Program-made: the position numbers and the translations under genes
In this document: positions 51,352-61,633 of the stretch, one piece after another
Position numbering within the stretch: the first letter of the stretch is position 1
Layout: every line of letters starts with the position of its first letter
The notes under the pieces: generated by a model
The model's database searches: none
Seen by the model: only the letters and a program-made list of their open reading frames with translations
Told to the model about the DNA's origin: nothing
Source of the DNA: Rhodospirillaceae bacterium
Lineage (GTDB): Bacteria > Pseudomonadota > Alphaproteobacteria > MPNO01 > UBA2964
Assembly (NCBI GenBank): GCA_002709075.1
Contig: PAPV01000009.1
Span: 43,301 to 107,300, forward strand
Direction: 5' to 3'
Length of the DNA stretch: 64,000 bases

Positions 51352-53392
51352 CGGTTCCTGTCTTATCCTCGGTTCCAAGAATGTCTCGTGTACAATTTGC
51401 CATGGTTTCGGAGGCGCGGCTGATTGGATCAGTCATGTAAAAATTAACTATAGGATTTAAAAATGGCTTGGCTGATACACCTGTATCAGCGCCAAAAGAA
51501 CCCCAGCGTGAGGGTATTATTTGATTGGGCATGGAAAATATATCGTTAATCTCTATCATTCTTTCACGCAATGCCCCGACCGAATCATATGAAAGACAAT
51601 GTCCAAGATGATCCGAGAGAGCTCTTATAATAGTCCAATCTTCACGGGCATTCCCGGGAGGAAAAACTGCTTTTGTTCCACGCTGAACTCTTCCCTCAGT
51701 GTTGACGAACGTCGCACTTTTTTCGGTGTATGCGGCCCCGGGTAAAATTACATCCGCAACGTGTGCCCCTGCGTCACCGTGATGTCCTTGATAGATAACA
51801 AAAGAACTTGACAATTGACCCATGCTGATTTCATCAGCGGCTAGTAAATAAACCATTTCTGCACCAGCTACAACATCAGAAACTGACATGTTTGGATTGC
51901 TCGGAACGAACCCGACATCAAGCCCTCCAACTCGAGCCGCCGCAGTGTGCAATACATTGAATCCATTCCAATTTTCCGTAACCATCCCTGTTTGATCGGC
52001 TATTTCCCTCGCTAAGTGAAGAACTGCAAAAGCGTCCTCGCGCACGAGTGCCCCTTGACCCAAAACTAACATCGGTTTTTCAGCGTTATCCAAATATTTG
52101 CGGAAAGAATTTTTTCCCTGATTTATTTCCTGAAGTGTTTGTGGCCCAGCACCAAGTTGCTCATAAGGATATGTTAAATCGTATCCCATACCGATCATTC
52201 CTACTTTAAGCCCTGTTGTCATCCAACTTTTTCGTAATCTAGAATTTAAAACGGGTGCTTCCAAACGAGGGTTGGTACCTATCAATAAACAAACATCACT
52301 TTCCTCGATTCCTGCAATTGTAGTATTAAAAATGTATCCTGACCGTGATTTTGTATCTATTAAAGCTCCATCTTGACGACAATCTATATTTGTAGAACCC
52401 AATTTAATCATCAAATCTTTTAATGCCACCATAGACTCACAATCAGCTTGATCACCGGCAATAGCAGCAATCTTTTTACCATCAATAACATTTACTCTCT
52501 GTTTGATAGCAGCAAATGCTTCGTCCCAGCTTGCAGGCTCTAATTTACCAGCCCGCCTAACATAGGGGGTATCTAACCGTTGACGCCTAAGTCCATCGCA
52601 TGCATACCTAGTTTTGTCAGAAATCCATTCCTCATTTATTTCGTCATTTTGTAATGGCAAAACACGCATCACCTCTCTTCCGCGAGAGTCAATGCGAATG
52701 TTACTTCCTATTGCATCCATTGCATCTACGCTCTCAGTCCTGCTGAGTTCCCACGGCCGGGCATTGAAAGCATAGGGTTTTGATGTTAATGCCCCGACGG
52801 GACATAAATCGACAATATTTGCCGATAGTTCCGAGCTTAATGCTTTTTCCACATAGGTTGTAATCTCCATATTCTCTCCACGACCAGTAGCGCCAAGTTC
52901 CTCCACTCCGGCAACTTCTGTTATGAACCTTACACATCGGGTGCATTGAATGCATCGAGTCATTTGGGTTTTTACCAATGGACCAATATTTTTATCTGGC
53001 ACAGCACGTTTATTTTCACGAAAACGTGACTCTCCTACACCATAAGCCATGGACTGATCCTGAAGATCACACTCCCCACCTTGATCACAGATCGGGCAAT
53101 CTAATGGATGGTTGATAAGTAGGAATTCCATAACACCCTCGCGCGCCTTTTTTACCATTGGTGATGAGGTTTTAACCTTCATTCCATCACCAACTGGTAA
53201 GGCGCAGCTTGCTGCGGGTTTAGGTGGACCAGGAGATACCTCCACCAAACACATACGACAATTTCCCGCAACAGAAAGTCGTTCATGATAGCAAAAACGA
53301 GGAATCTCTTTACCAGCAAGCTCACAGGCCTGCAATACAGTAATGCCATCAGGTACTTCCAACTCTTTGCCGTCTATGGTCACCTTGGCCAT
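51344..53392 (-). CDS. nuoG: NADH-quinone oxidoreductase subunit G
   Basis: A large peripheral-arm subunit of 682 residues. It has an N-terminal [2Fe-2S] ferredoxin domain (Cys in [15 protein letters not shown] and CRMC), the His/Cys-ligated cluster N5 motif [18 protein letters not shown], the CIQCTRC cluster N4 motif, and then an enzymatically inactive molybdopterin-oxidoreductase-like domain. The four-cysteine N7 motif of E. coli NuoG is not obvious, as expected for the mitochondrial-like type. Confidence 0.97.
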   Translation of the reverse strand: MAKVTIDGKELEVPDGITVLQACELAGKEIPRFCYHERLSVAGNCRMCLVEVSPGPPKPAASCALPVGDGMKVKTSSPMVKKAREGVMEFLLINHPLDCPICDQGGECDLQDQSMAYGVGESRFRENKRAVPDKNIGPLVKTQMTRCIQCTRCVRFITEVAGVEELGATGRGENMEITTYVEKALSSELSANIVDLCPVGALTSKPYAFNARPWELSRTESVDAMDAIGSNIRIDSRGREVMRVLPLQNDEINEEWISDKTRYACDGLRRQRLDTPYVRRAGKLEPASWDEAFAAIKQRVNVIDGKKIAAIAGDQADCESMVALKDLMIKLGSTNIDCRQDGALIDTKSRSGYIFNTTIAGIEESDVCLLIGTNPRLEAPVLNSRLRKSWMTTGLKVGMIGMGYDLTYPYEQLGAGPQTLQEINQGKNSFRKYLDNAEKPMLVLGQGALVREDAFAVLHLAREIADQTGMVTENWNGFNVLHTAAARVGGLDVGFVPSNPNMSVSDVVAGAEMVYLLAADEISMGQLSSSFVIYQGHHGDAGAHVADVILPGAAYTEKSATFVNTEGRVQRGTKAVFPPGNAREDWTIIRALSDHLGHCLSYDSVGALRERMIEINDIFSMPNQIIPSRWGSFGADTGVSAKPFLNPIVNFYMTDPISRASETMANCTRDILGTEDKTGTDG

Positions 53393-53411
53393 ATCTTTAC
53401 TTCCTTCGCCC

Positions 53412-54698
53412 TCATGCCGCCTTGAAATTTTCGCGACTTTTCGTACGAATACGATTTTCTACTTCATCTCGAAAATGTCTCATAAGACCTTGAATTGGCC
53501 ATGCAGCAGCGTCTCCAAGAGCACAAATTGTATGGCCTTCGATTTGCTTCGACACTTCAAGCAACATATCAATTTCTTCAATCTCTGCATCGCCAGTTAC
53601 CAAACGTTCCATCACACGCCACATCCACCCTGTTCCCTCACGACAAGGAGTACACTGACCACAGCTTTCGTGCTTATAAAATTTGGAAAGGCGAGCTATT
53701 GCAGCTACTAAGTCGGTGGACTTATCCATAACGATAACAGCAGCTGTTCCCAGACCGGAATGCTGTTCGCGCAGAGAGTCATAATCCATTAATACTTCTT
53801 CACATATCGTTTTCGGCAACATAGGTACGGAAGACCCACCAGGAATAATTGCTTTCAAATTATCCCATCCACCACGAACTCCACCCGCATGCTTTTCAAT
53901 TAACTCTTTTAATGGGATGCTCAGTGACTCTTCAACATTACATGGATGGTTTACGTGACCAGAAATACAAAAAACTTTTGTACCAGTGTTGTTCTCTCTT
54001 CCAAAGCTAGAGAACCATCCAGCCCCGCGACGCAATATTGTTGGAACTACAGCAATTGTCTCAACATTATTGACGGTTGTTGGACAACCATAAAGACCCA
54101 TCATTGCTGGGAAAGGTGGTTTGAGTCTTGGTTGTCCCTTTTTCCCCTCAAGACTCTCGATAAGAGCCATTTCTTCACCGCATATATATGCTCCCGCCCC
54201 ACGATGAAGATAGACGTCAAATTCCATTCCCGAACCACACGCATTTTTTCCAAGTAATCCAGCATTGTAGGCCTGCTCGATAGCTGTTTGAAGATGCTCG
54301 GCCTCCGTGTAAAATTCACCCCGGATGTAAATATACGCCGCATTTGCTCCCATGCCTGCACCAGCTAGCAAACACCCTTCCACCAATTTGTGTGGATCAT
54401 TCCTCATCATGTCACGATCTTTGCAAGTACCAGGTTCGCCTTCATCTGCATTAACAACTAAATAATGAGGTTGTCCCGTTGGTTCCTTTGGCATAAACGT
54501 CCATTTTACTCCGGTAGGAAACCCTGCTCCACCGCGACCGCGCAGCCCAGAAGACTTAATTTCTTCACAGATCCAATCTCTTCCTTTATCAATAAGCTCA
54601 CGAGTTCCACTCCAATCTCCTCGTTTTCTTGCACCTTCAATACCCCAATCTTGAAATCCGTATAAATTTGTAAAAATTCTATCTTTATCTTGCAGCAT
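53412..54698 (-). CDS. nuoF: NADH-quinone oxidoreductase subunit F
   Basis: Binds NADH and FMN and cluster N3, the electron entry point of complex I. It is 428 residues. The FMN/NADH-binding [16 protein letters not shown] segment begins near residue 50, and the N3 cysteines are in [10 protein letters not shown] with the fourth in [13 protein letters not shown]. The ATG at 54698 has GAGGAGG six bases upstream. It is followed by nuoG after 19 bases. Confidence 0.98.
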   Translation of the reverse strand: MLQDKDRIFTNLYGFQDWGIEGARKRGDWSGTRELIDKGRDWICEEIKSSGLRGRGGAGFPTGVKWTFMPKEPTGQPHYLVVNADEGEPGTCKDRDMMRNDPHKLVEGCLLAGAGMGANAAYIYIRGEFYTEAEHLQTAIEQAYNAGLLGKNACGSGMEFDVYLHRGAGAYICGEEMALIESLEGKKGQPRLKPPFPAMMGLYGCPTTVNNVETIAVVPTILRRGAGWFSSFGRENNTGTKVFCISGHVNHPCNVEESLSIPLKELIEKHAGGVRGGWDNLKAIIPGGSSVPMLPKTICEEVLMDYDSLREQHSGLGTAAVIVMDKSTDLVAAIARLSKFYKHESCGQCTPCREGTGWMWRVMERLVTGDAEIEEIDMLLEVSKQIEGHTICALGDAAAWPIQGLMRHFRDEVENRIRTKSRENFKAA

Positions 54699-54708
54699 CC
54701 GCGCCTCC

Positions 54709-55305
54709 TCAACCTCTAGTGAGATGGGTTAGAGTGGTCAAACCTTCAACGGGCTCAGAACCTTTTCTTCCATTCTGCGGTCCAGGATCCGGCGTTTCGC
54801 CACGTCGAAATGCTTGAAGAATTTTTCTCGTCGAAATTTCGTCTAAATCTTCATAATAGTAATCACCGATCTGCATCATAGGAGCATTAACGCACGCTCC
54901 GAGACACTCAACTTCCAAAAGCGTGAATTTTCCATCTTTGCTCGTCTCACCTGGCCCAACCCCTATCTCCTCGCGAACCGTCTTCATTATTGACCCCGCC
55001 CCTCTCAATTCGCATGGTGTAGTGGTGCAAATCTGAACAACGTGCTCGCCTACGGGCTCTAAATTAAACATGGTATAAAAAGTTGCCACTTCGTATACCC
55101 GTATCTTTGCCATTTCTAAAATTTCAGCGACATGATCCATTGCAGCTCTGGGGAGCCAGCCACCACTTTGGCGCTGAGCTAAATCGAGCAAAGGCAAAAC
55201 TGCACTAGCTTTACGATCTTGTGGGTAGCAAGCCAATATCTTTTTTACTTTCAAACACTGTTCAGTGTTGAATTCAAAGATCTCAGGCTGGTATGAAATA
55301 TTCAA
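54709..55305 (-). CDS. nuoE: NADH-quinone oxidoreductase subunit E
   Basis: A thioredoxin-fold subunit with the [2Fe-2S] cluster N1a, partner of NuoF. It is 198 residues. The cluster cysteines are in [10 protein letters not shown] and CLGACVNAP. The C-terminal [17 protein letters not shown] tail is the alphaproteobacterial/mitochondrial-type extension. The start is a TTG at 55305 in a TTGA overlap with the nuoD stop, with GGGGAG upstream. Confidence 0.96.
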   Translation of the reverse strand: MNISYQPEIFEFNTEQCLKVKKILACYPQDRKASAVLPLLDLAQRQSGGWLPRAAMDHVAEILEMAKIRVYEVATFYTMFNLEPVGEHVVQICTTTPCELRGAGSIMKTVREEIGVGPGETSKDGKFTLLEVECLGACVNAPMMQIGDYYYEDLDEISTRKILQAFRRGETPDPGPQNGRKGSEPVEGLTTLTHLTRG

Positions 55306-56480
55306 CGGTCAATCTCCCCGAAAACAACATCCATTGACCCAACAATAGCAACCACATCAGCCAACATGTGCCCCTTGCCGAGATAATCGGTGGCCTGAAG
55401 GAACGAGAACCCAGGTGCTTTTATTTTGCATCGGTATGGCTTGTTTGTTCCATCTGCGACCAAGTATACACCAAATTCTCCTTTTGGAGCTTCGACTGCA
55501 GTGTAGGTTTCTCCTTTAGGTACCTTGTAACCTTCTGTGTACAGCTTGAAATGATGAATGAGTGCTTCCATTGATTGCTTCATTTCCGCTCTTCGAGGCG
55601 GCGCCACCTTTCGATCCTCTGTTTTTACGGGACCAGAGGGCATTTCCTCAAGACACTGCCTTATAATTTTGAGACTTTGACGCATTTCTTCCAGGCGAAC
55701 GAAATATCTGTCAAAACAATCACCATTTTTTCCGACAGGAATCTCAAAATTCATTTCGGCGTAAACATCGTAGGGCTGCGATTTACGTAAATCCCAAGGA
55801 ACCCCCGATGCCCGCAACATTGGACCAGAAAACCCCCAATCCATTGCCTCTTCACTACTGGCTATTCCAATGTCTACAGTTCGTTGGACAAAAATTCGGT
55901 TGCTGGTCAACAGTTCCTGAACATCATCAAGCATCGGGGGGAAACGGTCACAGAATGCAGATATATCTGTCAAAAGTTCAGAAGGCAAATCCCGATTCAC
56001 TCCTCCAGGACGGAAATATGCGGAATGAAGTCGAGCTCCTGAAGCCCGTTCATAAAACTCCATCAACTTTTCCCGTTCTTCAAACCACCATAAAAGCGGT
56101 GTCATGGCACCAACATCTAATGCAAAAGCCGAAATAGCTAAAAGATGATTTAAAATTCTGCTAAGTTCTGCATACATCACGCGTATGTATTTGCCTCTCA
56201 AAGGCACCTCAACTCCAAGTAATTTTTCTGTAGCTAAAGCAAATGCATGTTCTTGACACATAGGAGATACATAGTCGAGCCGGTCAAAATATGGTACCGA
56301 TTGCAGATAGCTCTTATATTCTATCAACTTCTCTGTTCCTCGATGTAATAAACCGATATGAGGATCTGCGCGCTCAACAATTTCGCCATCCATCTCCAAC
56401 ACAAGCCTTAGTACCCCGTGCGCTGCTGGATGCTGAGGACCAAAATTTAAGGTGAGATTTTTTAGGTCATGAGCCGCCAT
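55302..56480 (-). CDS. nuoD: NADH-quinone oxidoreductase subunit D
   Basis: The 49-kDa-type subunit forming the quinone site with NuoB; derived from [NiFe] hydrogenases but without metal. It is 392 residues from the ATG at 56480, which shares a base with the nuoC stop (TGATG) and gives the normal N-terminus with [17 protein letters not shown]. An ATG 18 bases upstream inside nuoC is less likely. Conserved segments [15 protein letters not shown] and [17 protein letters not shown] are present. Confidence 0.98.
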   Translation of the reverse strand: MAAHDLKNLTLNFGPQHPAAHGVLRLVLEMDGEIVERADPHIGLLHRGTEKLIEYKSYLQSVPYFDRLDYVSPMCQEHAFALATEKLLGVEVPLRGKYIRVMYAELSRILNHLLAISAFALDVGAMTPLLWWFEEREKLMEFYERASGARLHSAYFRPGGVNRDLPSELLTDISAFCDRFPPMLDDVQELLTSNRIFVQRTVDIGIASSEEAMDWGFSGPMLRASGVPWDLRKSQPYDVYAEMNFEIPVGKNGDCFDRYFVRLEEMRQSLKIIRQCLEEMPSGPVKTEDRKVAPPRRAEMKQSMEALIHHFKLYTEGYKVPKGETYTAVEAPKGEFGVYLVADGTNKPYRCKIKAPGFSFLQATDYLGKGHMLADVVAIVGSMDVVFGEIDR

Positions 56481-57100
56481 CAGCTGTCTTTCTCGCATGT
56501 ATTGTGAGTTTTTTGATCCTCTATAGGAGTATTACTAACACCCTCCCAGGGGCTCATAAAATCAAATGACCTGAAAGCCTGAGCAAGTTTTACTGGTTCC
56601 CTTACAACCCTTTTTTGGGCCTCATCATAGCGAACCTGAAAATGACCAGTAAGAGGAAAATCTTTTCGTAGAGGGTGGCCCTCAAAACCATAATCAGTCA
56701 GCAGACGCCTCATGTCAGGGTGATTACAAAATAAAATACCGTAGAGATCGTATGCTTCACGTTCATACCACGATGCCGCGCTGAAGACAGCAGTAGCCGA
56801 CGGAACCAGATCACCTTCATCGCAAAAAACTTTCACTCGCACACGCTGATTGTGCCTTGTACTTAAAAGATTATATACAACATCAAAACGCTTCTCCCTT
56901 TCTGGGTAATCAACACCACATATATCAGAGAGTATTTTAAAAAGGCAGTTTGAATCATCACGAAGAAACGTTAACAAACTTACACATTTTTCTAGTGCGC
57001 AAATTAAGATTAGTTCTTCATGCTCTTGGATTACCTCTGTAACTGCCTCCGGCATTGAGAGCTGAATGAACTCACCTAATTCTTGTAGCCCTTGATCCAT
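56480..57100 (-). CDS. nuoC: NADH-quinone oxidoreductase subunit C
   Basis: The 30-kDa-type peripheral-arm subunit of 206 residues, separate from NuoD rather than fused as in E. coli. The signature [16 protein letters not shown] stretch here reads [14 protein letters not shown], followed by [19 protein letters not shown] and [15 protein letters not shown]. It follows nuoB by 29 bases. Confidence 0.97.
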   Translation of the reverse strand: MDQGLQELGEFIQLSMPEAVTEVIQEHEELILICALEKCVSLLTFLRDDSNCLFKILSDICGVDYPEREKRFDVVYNLLSTRHNQRVRVKVFCDEGDLVPSATAVFSAASWYEREAYDLYGILFCNHPDMRRLLTDYGFEGHPLRKDFPLTGHFQVRYDEAQKRVVREPVKLAQAFRSFDFMSPWEGVSNTPIEDQKTHNTCEKDS

Positions 57101-57129
57101 CTTGAGCTCACTTTTCCTAAGAAACCGAA

Positions 57130-57645
57130 CTAGCGCATAATTGTGCTAGTGCGGCGAACCTTTTTTTGTAGTTGTAAAACCCCATACAAAAGTGCTTCTG
57201 CTGTGGGTGGACAACCAGGTACATAAACATCAACTGGCACAATACGATCGCAACCTCTAACTACAGCATAAGAGTAATGATATGGACCTCCCCCGTTCGC
57301 ACACGAACCCATTGAAATTACCCATCTCGGTTCTGCCATTTGGTCGTAAACCTTGCGAAGAGCCGGCGCCATTTTGTTAGTCAACGTGCCTGCCACAATC
57401 ATTACATCAGACTGACGCGGACTAGGACGAAAAATTACCCCGAACCGATCTAAATCATATCGGCTGGCAGCTGAATGCATCATTTCAACCGCGCAACACG
57501 CTAAACCAAAGGTCATTGGCCACAAAGACCCTGATTGAGCCCAGCTAACCAACTTATCCATTTGAGCAACGACAAAACCCTTATCATTGATTTCATCAGT
57601 CACATTTTGGATAATCTCTTGCTGAGCAGATTGCACTATTCCCAT
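57130..57645 (-). CDS. nuoB: NADH-quinone oxidoreductase subunit B
   Basis: Binds cluster N2, the immediate electron donor to quinone. From the ATG at 57645 it is 171 residues. The N2 cysteines are the adjacent pair in [10 protein letters not shown] plus those in GSCANGGG and VPGCPPTAE. The frame is open upstream inside nuoA, but this ATG gives the usual length and a 10-base overlap with nuoA. Confidence 0.98.
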   Translation of the reverse strand: MGIVQSAQQEIIQNVTDEINDKGFVVAQMDKLVSWAQSGSLWPMTFGLACCAVEMMHSAASRYDLDRFGVIFRPSPRQSDVMIVAGTLTNKMAPALRKVYDQMAEPRWVISMGSCANGGGPYHYSYAVVRGCDRIVPVDVYVPGCPPTAEALLYGVLQLQKKVRRTSTIMR

Positions 57646-58001
57646 TCTAATGCACCTTTTTTCCACTCGTAAATAAATCCGACTGTTAAAATCACCAAAA
57701 ATAACAGCATCGAACAGAAACCAAAGATTCCAATACTGCTGAGAGAAATTGCCCATGGAAATAAAAATGCTACTTCTAAATCAAAAATAATAAATAAAAT
57801 TGCGACTAAATAAAAACGTACGTCAAATTGTCTACGGGCATCGTTAAAGGGCGCAAAACCGCACTCGTAAGGGGATACTTTTTCCGAGTCTGGCCGCTGT
57901 CGCGCAACGATGAAAGAAGCCAACAATATTACAATTGCCAAAGCTGTCGCAATCCCAATAAATATTAGAATCGGCAGGTATTCCCGCAACAAACCATCCA
58001 T
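57636..58001 (-). CDS. nuoA: NADH-quinone oxidoreductase subunit A
   Basis: A small membrane subunit of 121 residues with three helices; its first loop near the quinone site shows [14 protein letters not shown] with the conserved Cys. [12 protein letters not shown] in the second helix region is typical. The ATG at 58001 has GGAG nine bases upstream; an earlier ATG at 58022 is less likely. It is the first gene of the 14-gene nuo operon, reading from about 58001 down to 43945. Confidence 0.97.
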   Translation of the reverse strand: MDGLLREYLPILIFIGIATALAIVILLASFIVARQRPDSEKVSPYECGFAPFNDARRQFDVRFYLVAILFIIFDLEVAFLFPWAISLSSIGIFGFCSMLLFLVILTVGFIYEWKKGALEWE

Positions 58002-58295
58002 ATATTGTTTCTCCGATCCCATTCACCGAAATTAATCGGTAATTCACGCCAACTGTTAACAAGCAGAGCTCAAGAGCACAAGAGCAGATCCTACACTACT
58101 CTATACGACTGAAGTTGACTTTTCGATTTATATATAAGCTCAAGGGATCAAAATTTCAAAGTTTAATCGGTTCAATTGCTTTTATTAATCTAGGTAAAAG
58201 TAGTCGTTATGATATAAATATGGCAGTCTTAGTATTCGGATATATCAAACCACGTTTTAAACAAATTCGACAGATAGTTAAATGGACAAAAAACG
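58002..58295. promoter_or_regulatory. Divergent intergenic region between nuoA and the first bicupin gene
   Basis: 294 bases that should carry the nuo operon promoter (minus strand) and the bicupin promoter (plus strand). No operator-like palindrome or riboswitch stands out. A 70-codon plus-strand frame across it (58115-58327) has no recognisable protein and runs into the next gene. Confidence 0.45.
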
Positions 58296-59384
58296 ATGAT
58301 TTCAAAAGAACCTGTATTTTTACATGACAGTTATGTCGATTGGTGCGGAAAGCAGCAAATACCGGTTATTCAAGATTTTGGCATCGATATGATGCGCATA
58401 AAGACAGCACCCTGGGACCTATACGGAATGAATGGCGCAGCTTGTTTACTAAATGGCCGTGATGATTTTGTATCTATATTCTGTTTTGAACTTCCTCCAG
58501 GCTCGAAATCTCGACCTGTCCACCACATTTACGAAGAAATAATTTATGTGATGGATGGTTATGGATCTACGCAAATAGAAACACCAAGCGGTCAAAAACA
58601 TTCGTTTGAATGGGGACGCAACTCTCTTTTTTCAGTGCCGTTAAATTCTACCTACCAACATTTTAACGGATCGGGAACTAAATCTGTTAGGCTAGCTTCA
58701 GTGCACAACATGCCATTTATTATGAATCTTTTTAGAAATGAGGAATTTATATTTTCTGTAAACCACAAATTTATAGATCGACTTGGCCCCAATGCTTACT
58801 TTAAAGGGGAAGGACGAATGATTGAAATTCGTCCTGGAAGGCATCAATGGGAAACGAATTTTGTTTCTGATATAACTAATTTTGAACTTAAAAGCTGGGC
58901 AGAACGCGGAAAAGGATCATCTTCTCTAAGATGGGTATTATCCGACTCCACTATTGGCTGTCATACCTCTCAAATTATACCAGGCACGTATAAAAAAGCG
59001 CATCGTCACACTTGCGGCACTAATGTGTTCACAATTGATGGGAAGGGTTACTCAATGCTGTGGTACGAGGGAAAAGAGGATGAAATGGTGCGGGTAGATT
59101 GGGATCACGGTGTTGTTGTTACCCCTCCGGAACAAATGTTTCACCAACACTTCAATACGGGTGATACTCCGTCACGTTATCTAGCTGTGCAGTTTGGAAC
59201 TGTTCGTTACCCTATGCTGTGGCAGAAGAAAAGAAAATGGACTTCTGGAAATGACACTTCCGTAAAACAAGGGGGTAACCAAATTGAATATCAAGATCAA
59301 CCAAAGCGCTTACATAAGATCTGGCTTGAGGAGTTGGCTGAAAATAATATTTCATCAGAAATGAATGAAATATTTAATGAATGA
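58296..59384 (+). CDS. Bicupin protein, gentisate-dioxygenase-like (paralogue 1)
   Basis: 362 residues with two cupin domains. Domain 1 (about 50-135) carries RPVHHIYEEIIYVMDGYG and NSTYQHFNGSG; the usual first metal His is Val here, so it may bind metal poorly. Domain 2 (about 225-320) carries KKAHRHTCGTNVFTIDGKG and MFHQHFNTG, giving a His-x-His plus His set without the Glu, as in gentisate-type dioxygenases. Databases often call this family ethanolamine ammonia-lyase-activating protein, a label I would not trust. It is followed by a close paralogue. No strong ribosome-binding site precedes the ATG. Substrate unknown. Confidence 0.75.
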   Translation: MISKEPVFLHDSYVDWCGKQQIPVIQDFGIDMMRIKTAPWDLYGMNGAACLLNGRDDFVSIFCFELPPGSKSRPVHHIYEEIIYVMDGYGSTQIETPSGQKHSFEWGRNSLFSVPLNSTYQHFNGSGTKSVRLASVHNMPFIMNLFRNEEFIFSVNHKFIDRLGPNAYFKGEGRMIEIRPGRHQWETNFVSDITNFELKSWAERGKGSSSLRWVLSDSTIGCHTSQIIPGTYKKAHRHTCGTNVFTIDGKGYSMLWYEGKEDEMVRVDWDHGVVVTPPEQMFHQHFNTGDTPSRYLAVQFGTVRYPMLWQKKRKWTSGNDTSVKQGGNQIEYQDQPKRLHKIWLEELAENNISSEMNEIFNE

Positions 59385-59491
59385 AGGTGATGTAATCAGC
59401 AAAATCTAATTCTTATCTTTTCTAAAAAAGAAATTGACGTTATAAAAACTATACAAATCAATCTAAAAAGCTAATTCACGAGGAATATAAA

Positions 59492-60625
59492 ATGAGCGAT
59501 GATGAGGTCGTACTTCGCGGATCCGAACCTGTTTTTCTACACGACAGTTTTCTTGAATGGTGCAAGCTTGAACCTGTTCCAGTAATTGAAGACTTTGGAA
59601 TTGATTTAGCCCGTGTTCCTGTTAAAAAATGGGATAAATATGGGATGAATGGAGCAATTTGTCTGGTGAAAGGAAGGGATGATTTTAACACTATATTTAC
59701 TTTCGAACTTGCCCCAGGAGAAAAATCCCGTCCACTTCATCATATTTACGAAGAGATCATTTATGTAATCGACGGATATGGTTCAACACAAGTAACCACA
59801 CCGGATGGAGAAAAACATTCATTTGAATGGGGACGCAACTCGCTTTTTTCGGTTCCATTAAATTCAACCTACCAGCATTTTAATGGATCAGGAAAAGATC
59901 CTGCTAGGTTTGTATCTTGTAACAACTTTCCATTTCTCATGAACCTGTATCGCAATGAAGAATTTTTATTTAGTTGTGATCATCAATTTTCAGAGCGCCT
60001 CGGTCCCAATGGCTACTTCCAAGGGGAAGGACAAATGGTCGAGTTAAGAGAGGGGCGTCATCAATGGGAAACCAATTTTGTTTCGGACATCACAAACTTT
60101 GAATTACGAGGTTGGGCTGCTCGTGGAAAAGGGTCATCTTCTCTCCGCTGGATACTTTCTGATGGAACAATGGGATGCCATACATCACAAATTATGCCCG
60201 GAATGTACAAAAAGGCGCATAGACACCTCTGTGGGACAAATGTTTTCACCATTGATGGGGATGGTTATTCACTATTGTGGTGGGAAGGAAAAGAAGACGA
60301 AGACATTGTGAGGATTGACTGGGATCACGGGGTGGTTGTTACTCCGCCAGAAAATATGTTCCATCAACATTTTAATACGGGATCCACACCTTCCCGTTAC
60401 CTAGCAATACAGTTTGGTACGGTCCGTTATCCAATGACTTGGCAAAAAAAGGAAATTTGGGAAGGCAAGGTGGATACATCTGTTGAGGATGGAGGGAACC
60501 AAATTGAATATGAAAATCAACATCCACTTATTCACAAAACTTTTCTTGATGAACTCGATAAACATGGTCTCACTTCCGAAATGGGAGACCTTTTTGATGA
60601 AGAAAAAATCCGTGCAGGAAACTGA
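59492..60625 (+). CDS. Bicupin protein, gentisate-dioxygenase-like (paralogue 2)
   Basis: 377 residues, clearly a tandem duplicate of the preceding gene: long blocks are identical, e.g. SFEWGRNSLFSVPLNSTYQH and RHQWETNFVSDITNFEL. Domain 1 has RPLHHIYEEIIYVIDGYG, domain 2 has KKAHRHLCGTNVFTIDGDG and MFHQHFNTG, so the ligand pattern is the same. It has about 11 extra residues at the N-terminus and a short extra C-terminus. GAGGAA lies upstream of the ATG. Downstream, after 25 bases, comes a 9-codon ORF with a perfect ribosome-binding site. Function not known; a ring-cleaving or related dioxygenase, or a non-catalytic sugar/amine-binding role, are both possible. Confidence 0.78.
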   Translation: MSDDEVVLRGSEPVFLHDSFLEWCKLEPVPVIEDFGIDLARVPVKKWDKYGMNGAICLVKGRDDFNTIFTFELAPGEKSRPLHHIYEEIIYVIDGYGSTQVTTPDGEKHSFEWGRNSLFSVPLNSTYQHFNGSGKDPARFVSCNNFPFLMNLYRNEEFLFSCDHQFSERLGPNGYFQGEGQMVELREGRHQWETNFVSDITNFELRGWAARGKGSSSLRWILSDGTMGCHTSQIMPGMYKKAHRHLCGTNVFTIDGDGYSLLWWEGKEDEDIVRIDWDHGVVVTPPENMFHQHFNTGSTPSRYLAIQFGTVRYPMTWQKKEIWEGKVDTSVEDGGNQIEYENQHPLIHKTFLDELDKHGLTSEMGDLFDEEKIRAGN

Positions 60626-60649
60626 TTTTAGGTATTTTAGGAGGCCATC

Positions 60650-60679
60650 ATGACAATTTTCTGTTGCAGAGGAAATTAG
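60650..60679 (+). other. 9-codon ORF with a perfect ribosome-binding site
   Basis: AGGAGG at 60639-60644 is followed five bases later by ATG and nine codons reading MTIFCCRGN then TAG. This is the only six-base AGGAGG I noticed placed at ideal distance to an ATG with no long ORF behind it. It begins 25 bases after the second bicupin, so it could be the start of a decayed third operon gene, or a translated small peptide. I cannot tell which. Confidence 0.4.
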
Positions 60680-60964
60680 GATTGGTCTCCATATTCGAAA
60701 AATCTTGGTAATTTGTTTTTCTTAAAAATTTTATGAATTTCTTTTAATACGCCGATTATCGAGGTTCTTTGAGAGTTTTTCAGTGCTGATACCTGGACAA
60801 AACTTTACTAGGCATTAAACAGATTAGCTGATAAATTCTTGCTCAAAATTATTATTAAATTGAAAATTTAGTTAACGAACTTTAAATTTTGTAAGAAAGC
60901 TGCAATTAAACTCTTGTATTAATCAATGAAATACTTATGGTTACGCCACGTTTGAAAGTCGATG

Positions 60965-60996
60965 TTGCTATCCTAGTTATACTTGTTCAGTATAAT
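60965..60996 (+). promoter_or_regulatory. Possible promoter of the cold-shock gene
   Basis: A TATAAT at 60991-60996 lies about 85 bases before the csp ATG; the best -35 nearby is TTGCTA (60965-60970) with a 20-base spacer, longer than ideal. A long leader is normal for cold-shock mRNAs. Confidence 0.35.
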
Positions 60997-61080
60997 TAGA
61001 TTTCTTCTCCGACATTGTAAACGTTACCTGGTTTTCTGCAGAGGGCAGGAAACCGCAAACTGTCGTGAAAGGAAAACATC

Positions 61081-61290
61081 ATGGCTACAGGAACTGTTAA
61101 GTGGTTCAATCCAACCAAAGGATTCGGTTTCATTGAACCAGAGGATGGATCAAAAGATGCGTTTGTTCATATCAGCGCAGTCGAACGGGCTGGTTTACCA
61201 GGCCTTAACGAAGGACAAAAGGTTTCTTTCGAGCTGACACCAGGGCGAAATGGAAAATCGTCAGCTGAAAACCTTCAGTTACTCGATTAA
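61081..61290 (+). CDS. Cold-shock protein, CspA family
   Basis: A 69-residue single-domain nucleic-acid chaperone with one OB fold. It opens MATGTVKWFNPTKGFGFI; RNP1 is KGFGFI (residues 13-18) and RNP2 reads DAFVHIS (26-32). The size and sequence are those of CspA-type single-stranded RNA/DNA-binding proteins that melt mRNA structure. AGGAAAA lies upstream of the ATG. It is monocistronic: a strong terminator follows 20 bases after the stop. Whether it is cold-induced is not evident from the sequence. Confidence 0.95.
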   Translation: MATGTVKWFNPTKGFGFIEPEDGSKDAFVHISAVERAGLPGLNEGQKVSFELTPGRNGKSSAENLQLLD

Positions 61291-61308
61291 AAGATCAAAA
61301 GCTAATAA

Positions 61309-61339
61309 AAAGCCCGCCATTCACGGCGGGCTTTTTTTC
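61309..61339 (+). terminator. Strong rho-independent terminator after the cold-shock gene
   Basis: AAGCCCGCC and GGCGGGCTT form a GC-rich stem around a short ATTCAC loop, followed by seven or more T. It is the clearest intrinsic terminator in the window. Confidence 0.92.
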
Positions 61340-61633
61340 TGACTTTAAAATTAGTTAAATTTTTCTGTTAAGACAGCAAATTACGGAATTGAAGACAGAA
61401 AACGGGGAAACAACGAAAAGAAAAAAGAATAGTAATACAAATTGCAAAATAAAATATTCAAATCAAAGAGGATCTTTATCCGAGCCTAAGAAAAAAACCC
61501 AAATAGAGTTAACAAATGGTTTAAAATAAAACAACTTCGATTTGATTAGACTTTTTTTTTAACTTTTTTCAAAACTATTTTTTTATATTAAAAAATATAT
61601 CTAGGTTATTTTTAACTCGTTTTGGAGCATAAA
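61340..61633. other. AT-rich intergenic stretch, no gene
   Basis: About 290 bases between the terminator and the next gene. It is extremely AT-rich with long T and A runs. No ORF, repeat or RNA structure can be supported. It must hold the promoter of the dehydrogenase gene. Confidence 0.5.

Larger units (their letters stand above)
60626..61080. other. 455-base gap with a 9-codon ORF and the csp leader
   Basis: Apart from the 9-codon ORF (60650-60679) and a possible promoter for the cold-shock gene (TATAAT at 60991-60996), I see no gene. The stretch is AT-rich with scattered stops in all frames. The last roughly 80 bases before 61081 are probably the untranslated leader of the cold-shock mRNA. 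Confidence 0.5.

Noticed and set aside
58115..58327. 70-codon plus-strand ORF upstream of the first bicupin
   Set aside because: Composition like noncoding sequence, overlaps the bicupin start in another frame, no known family.
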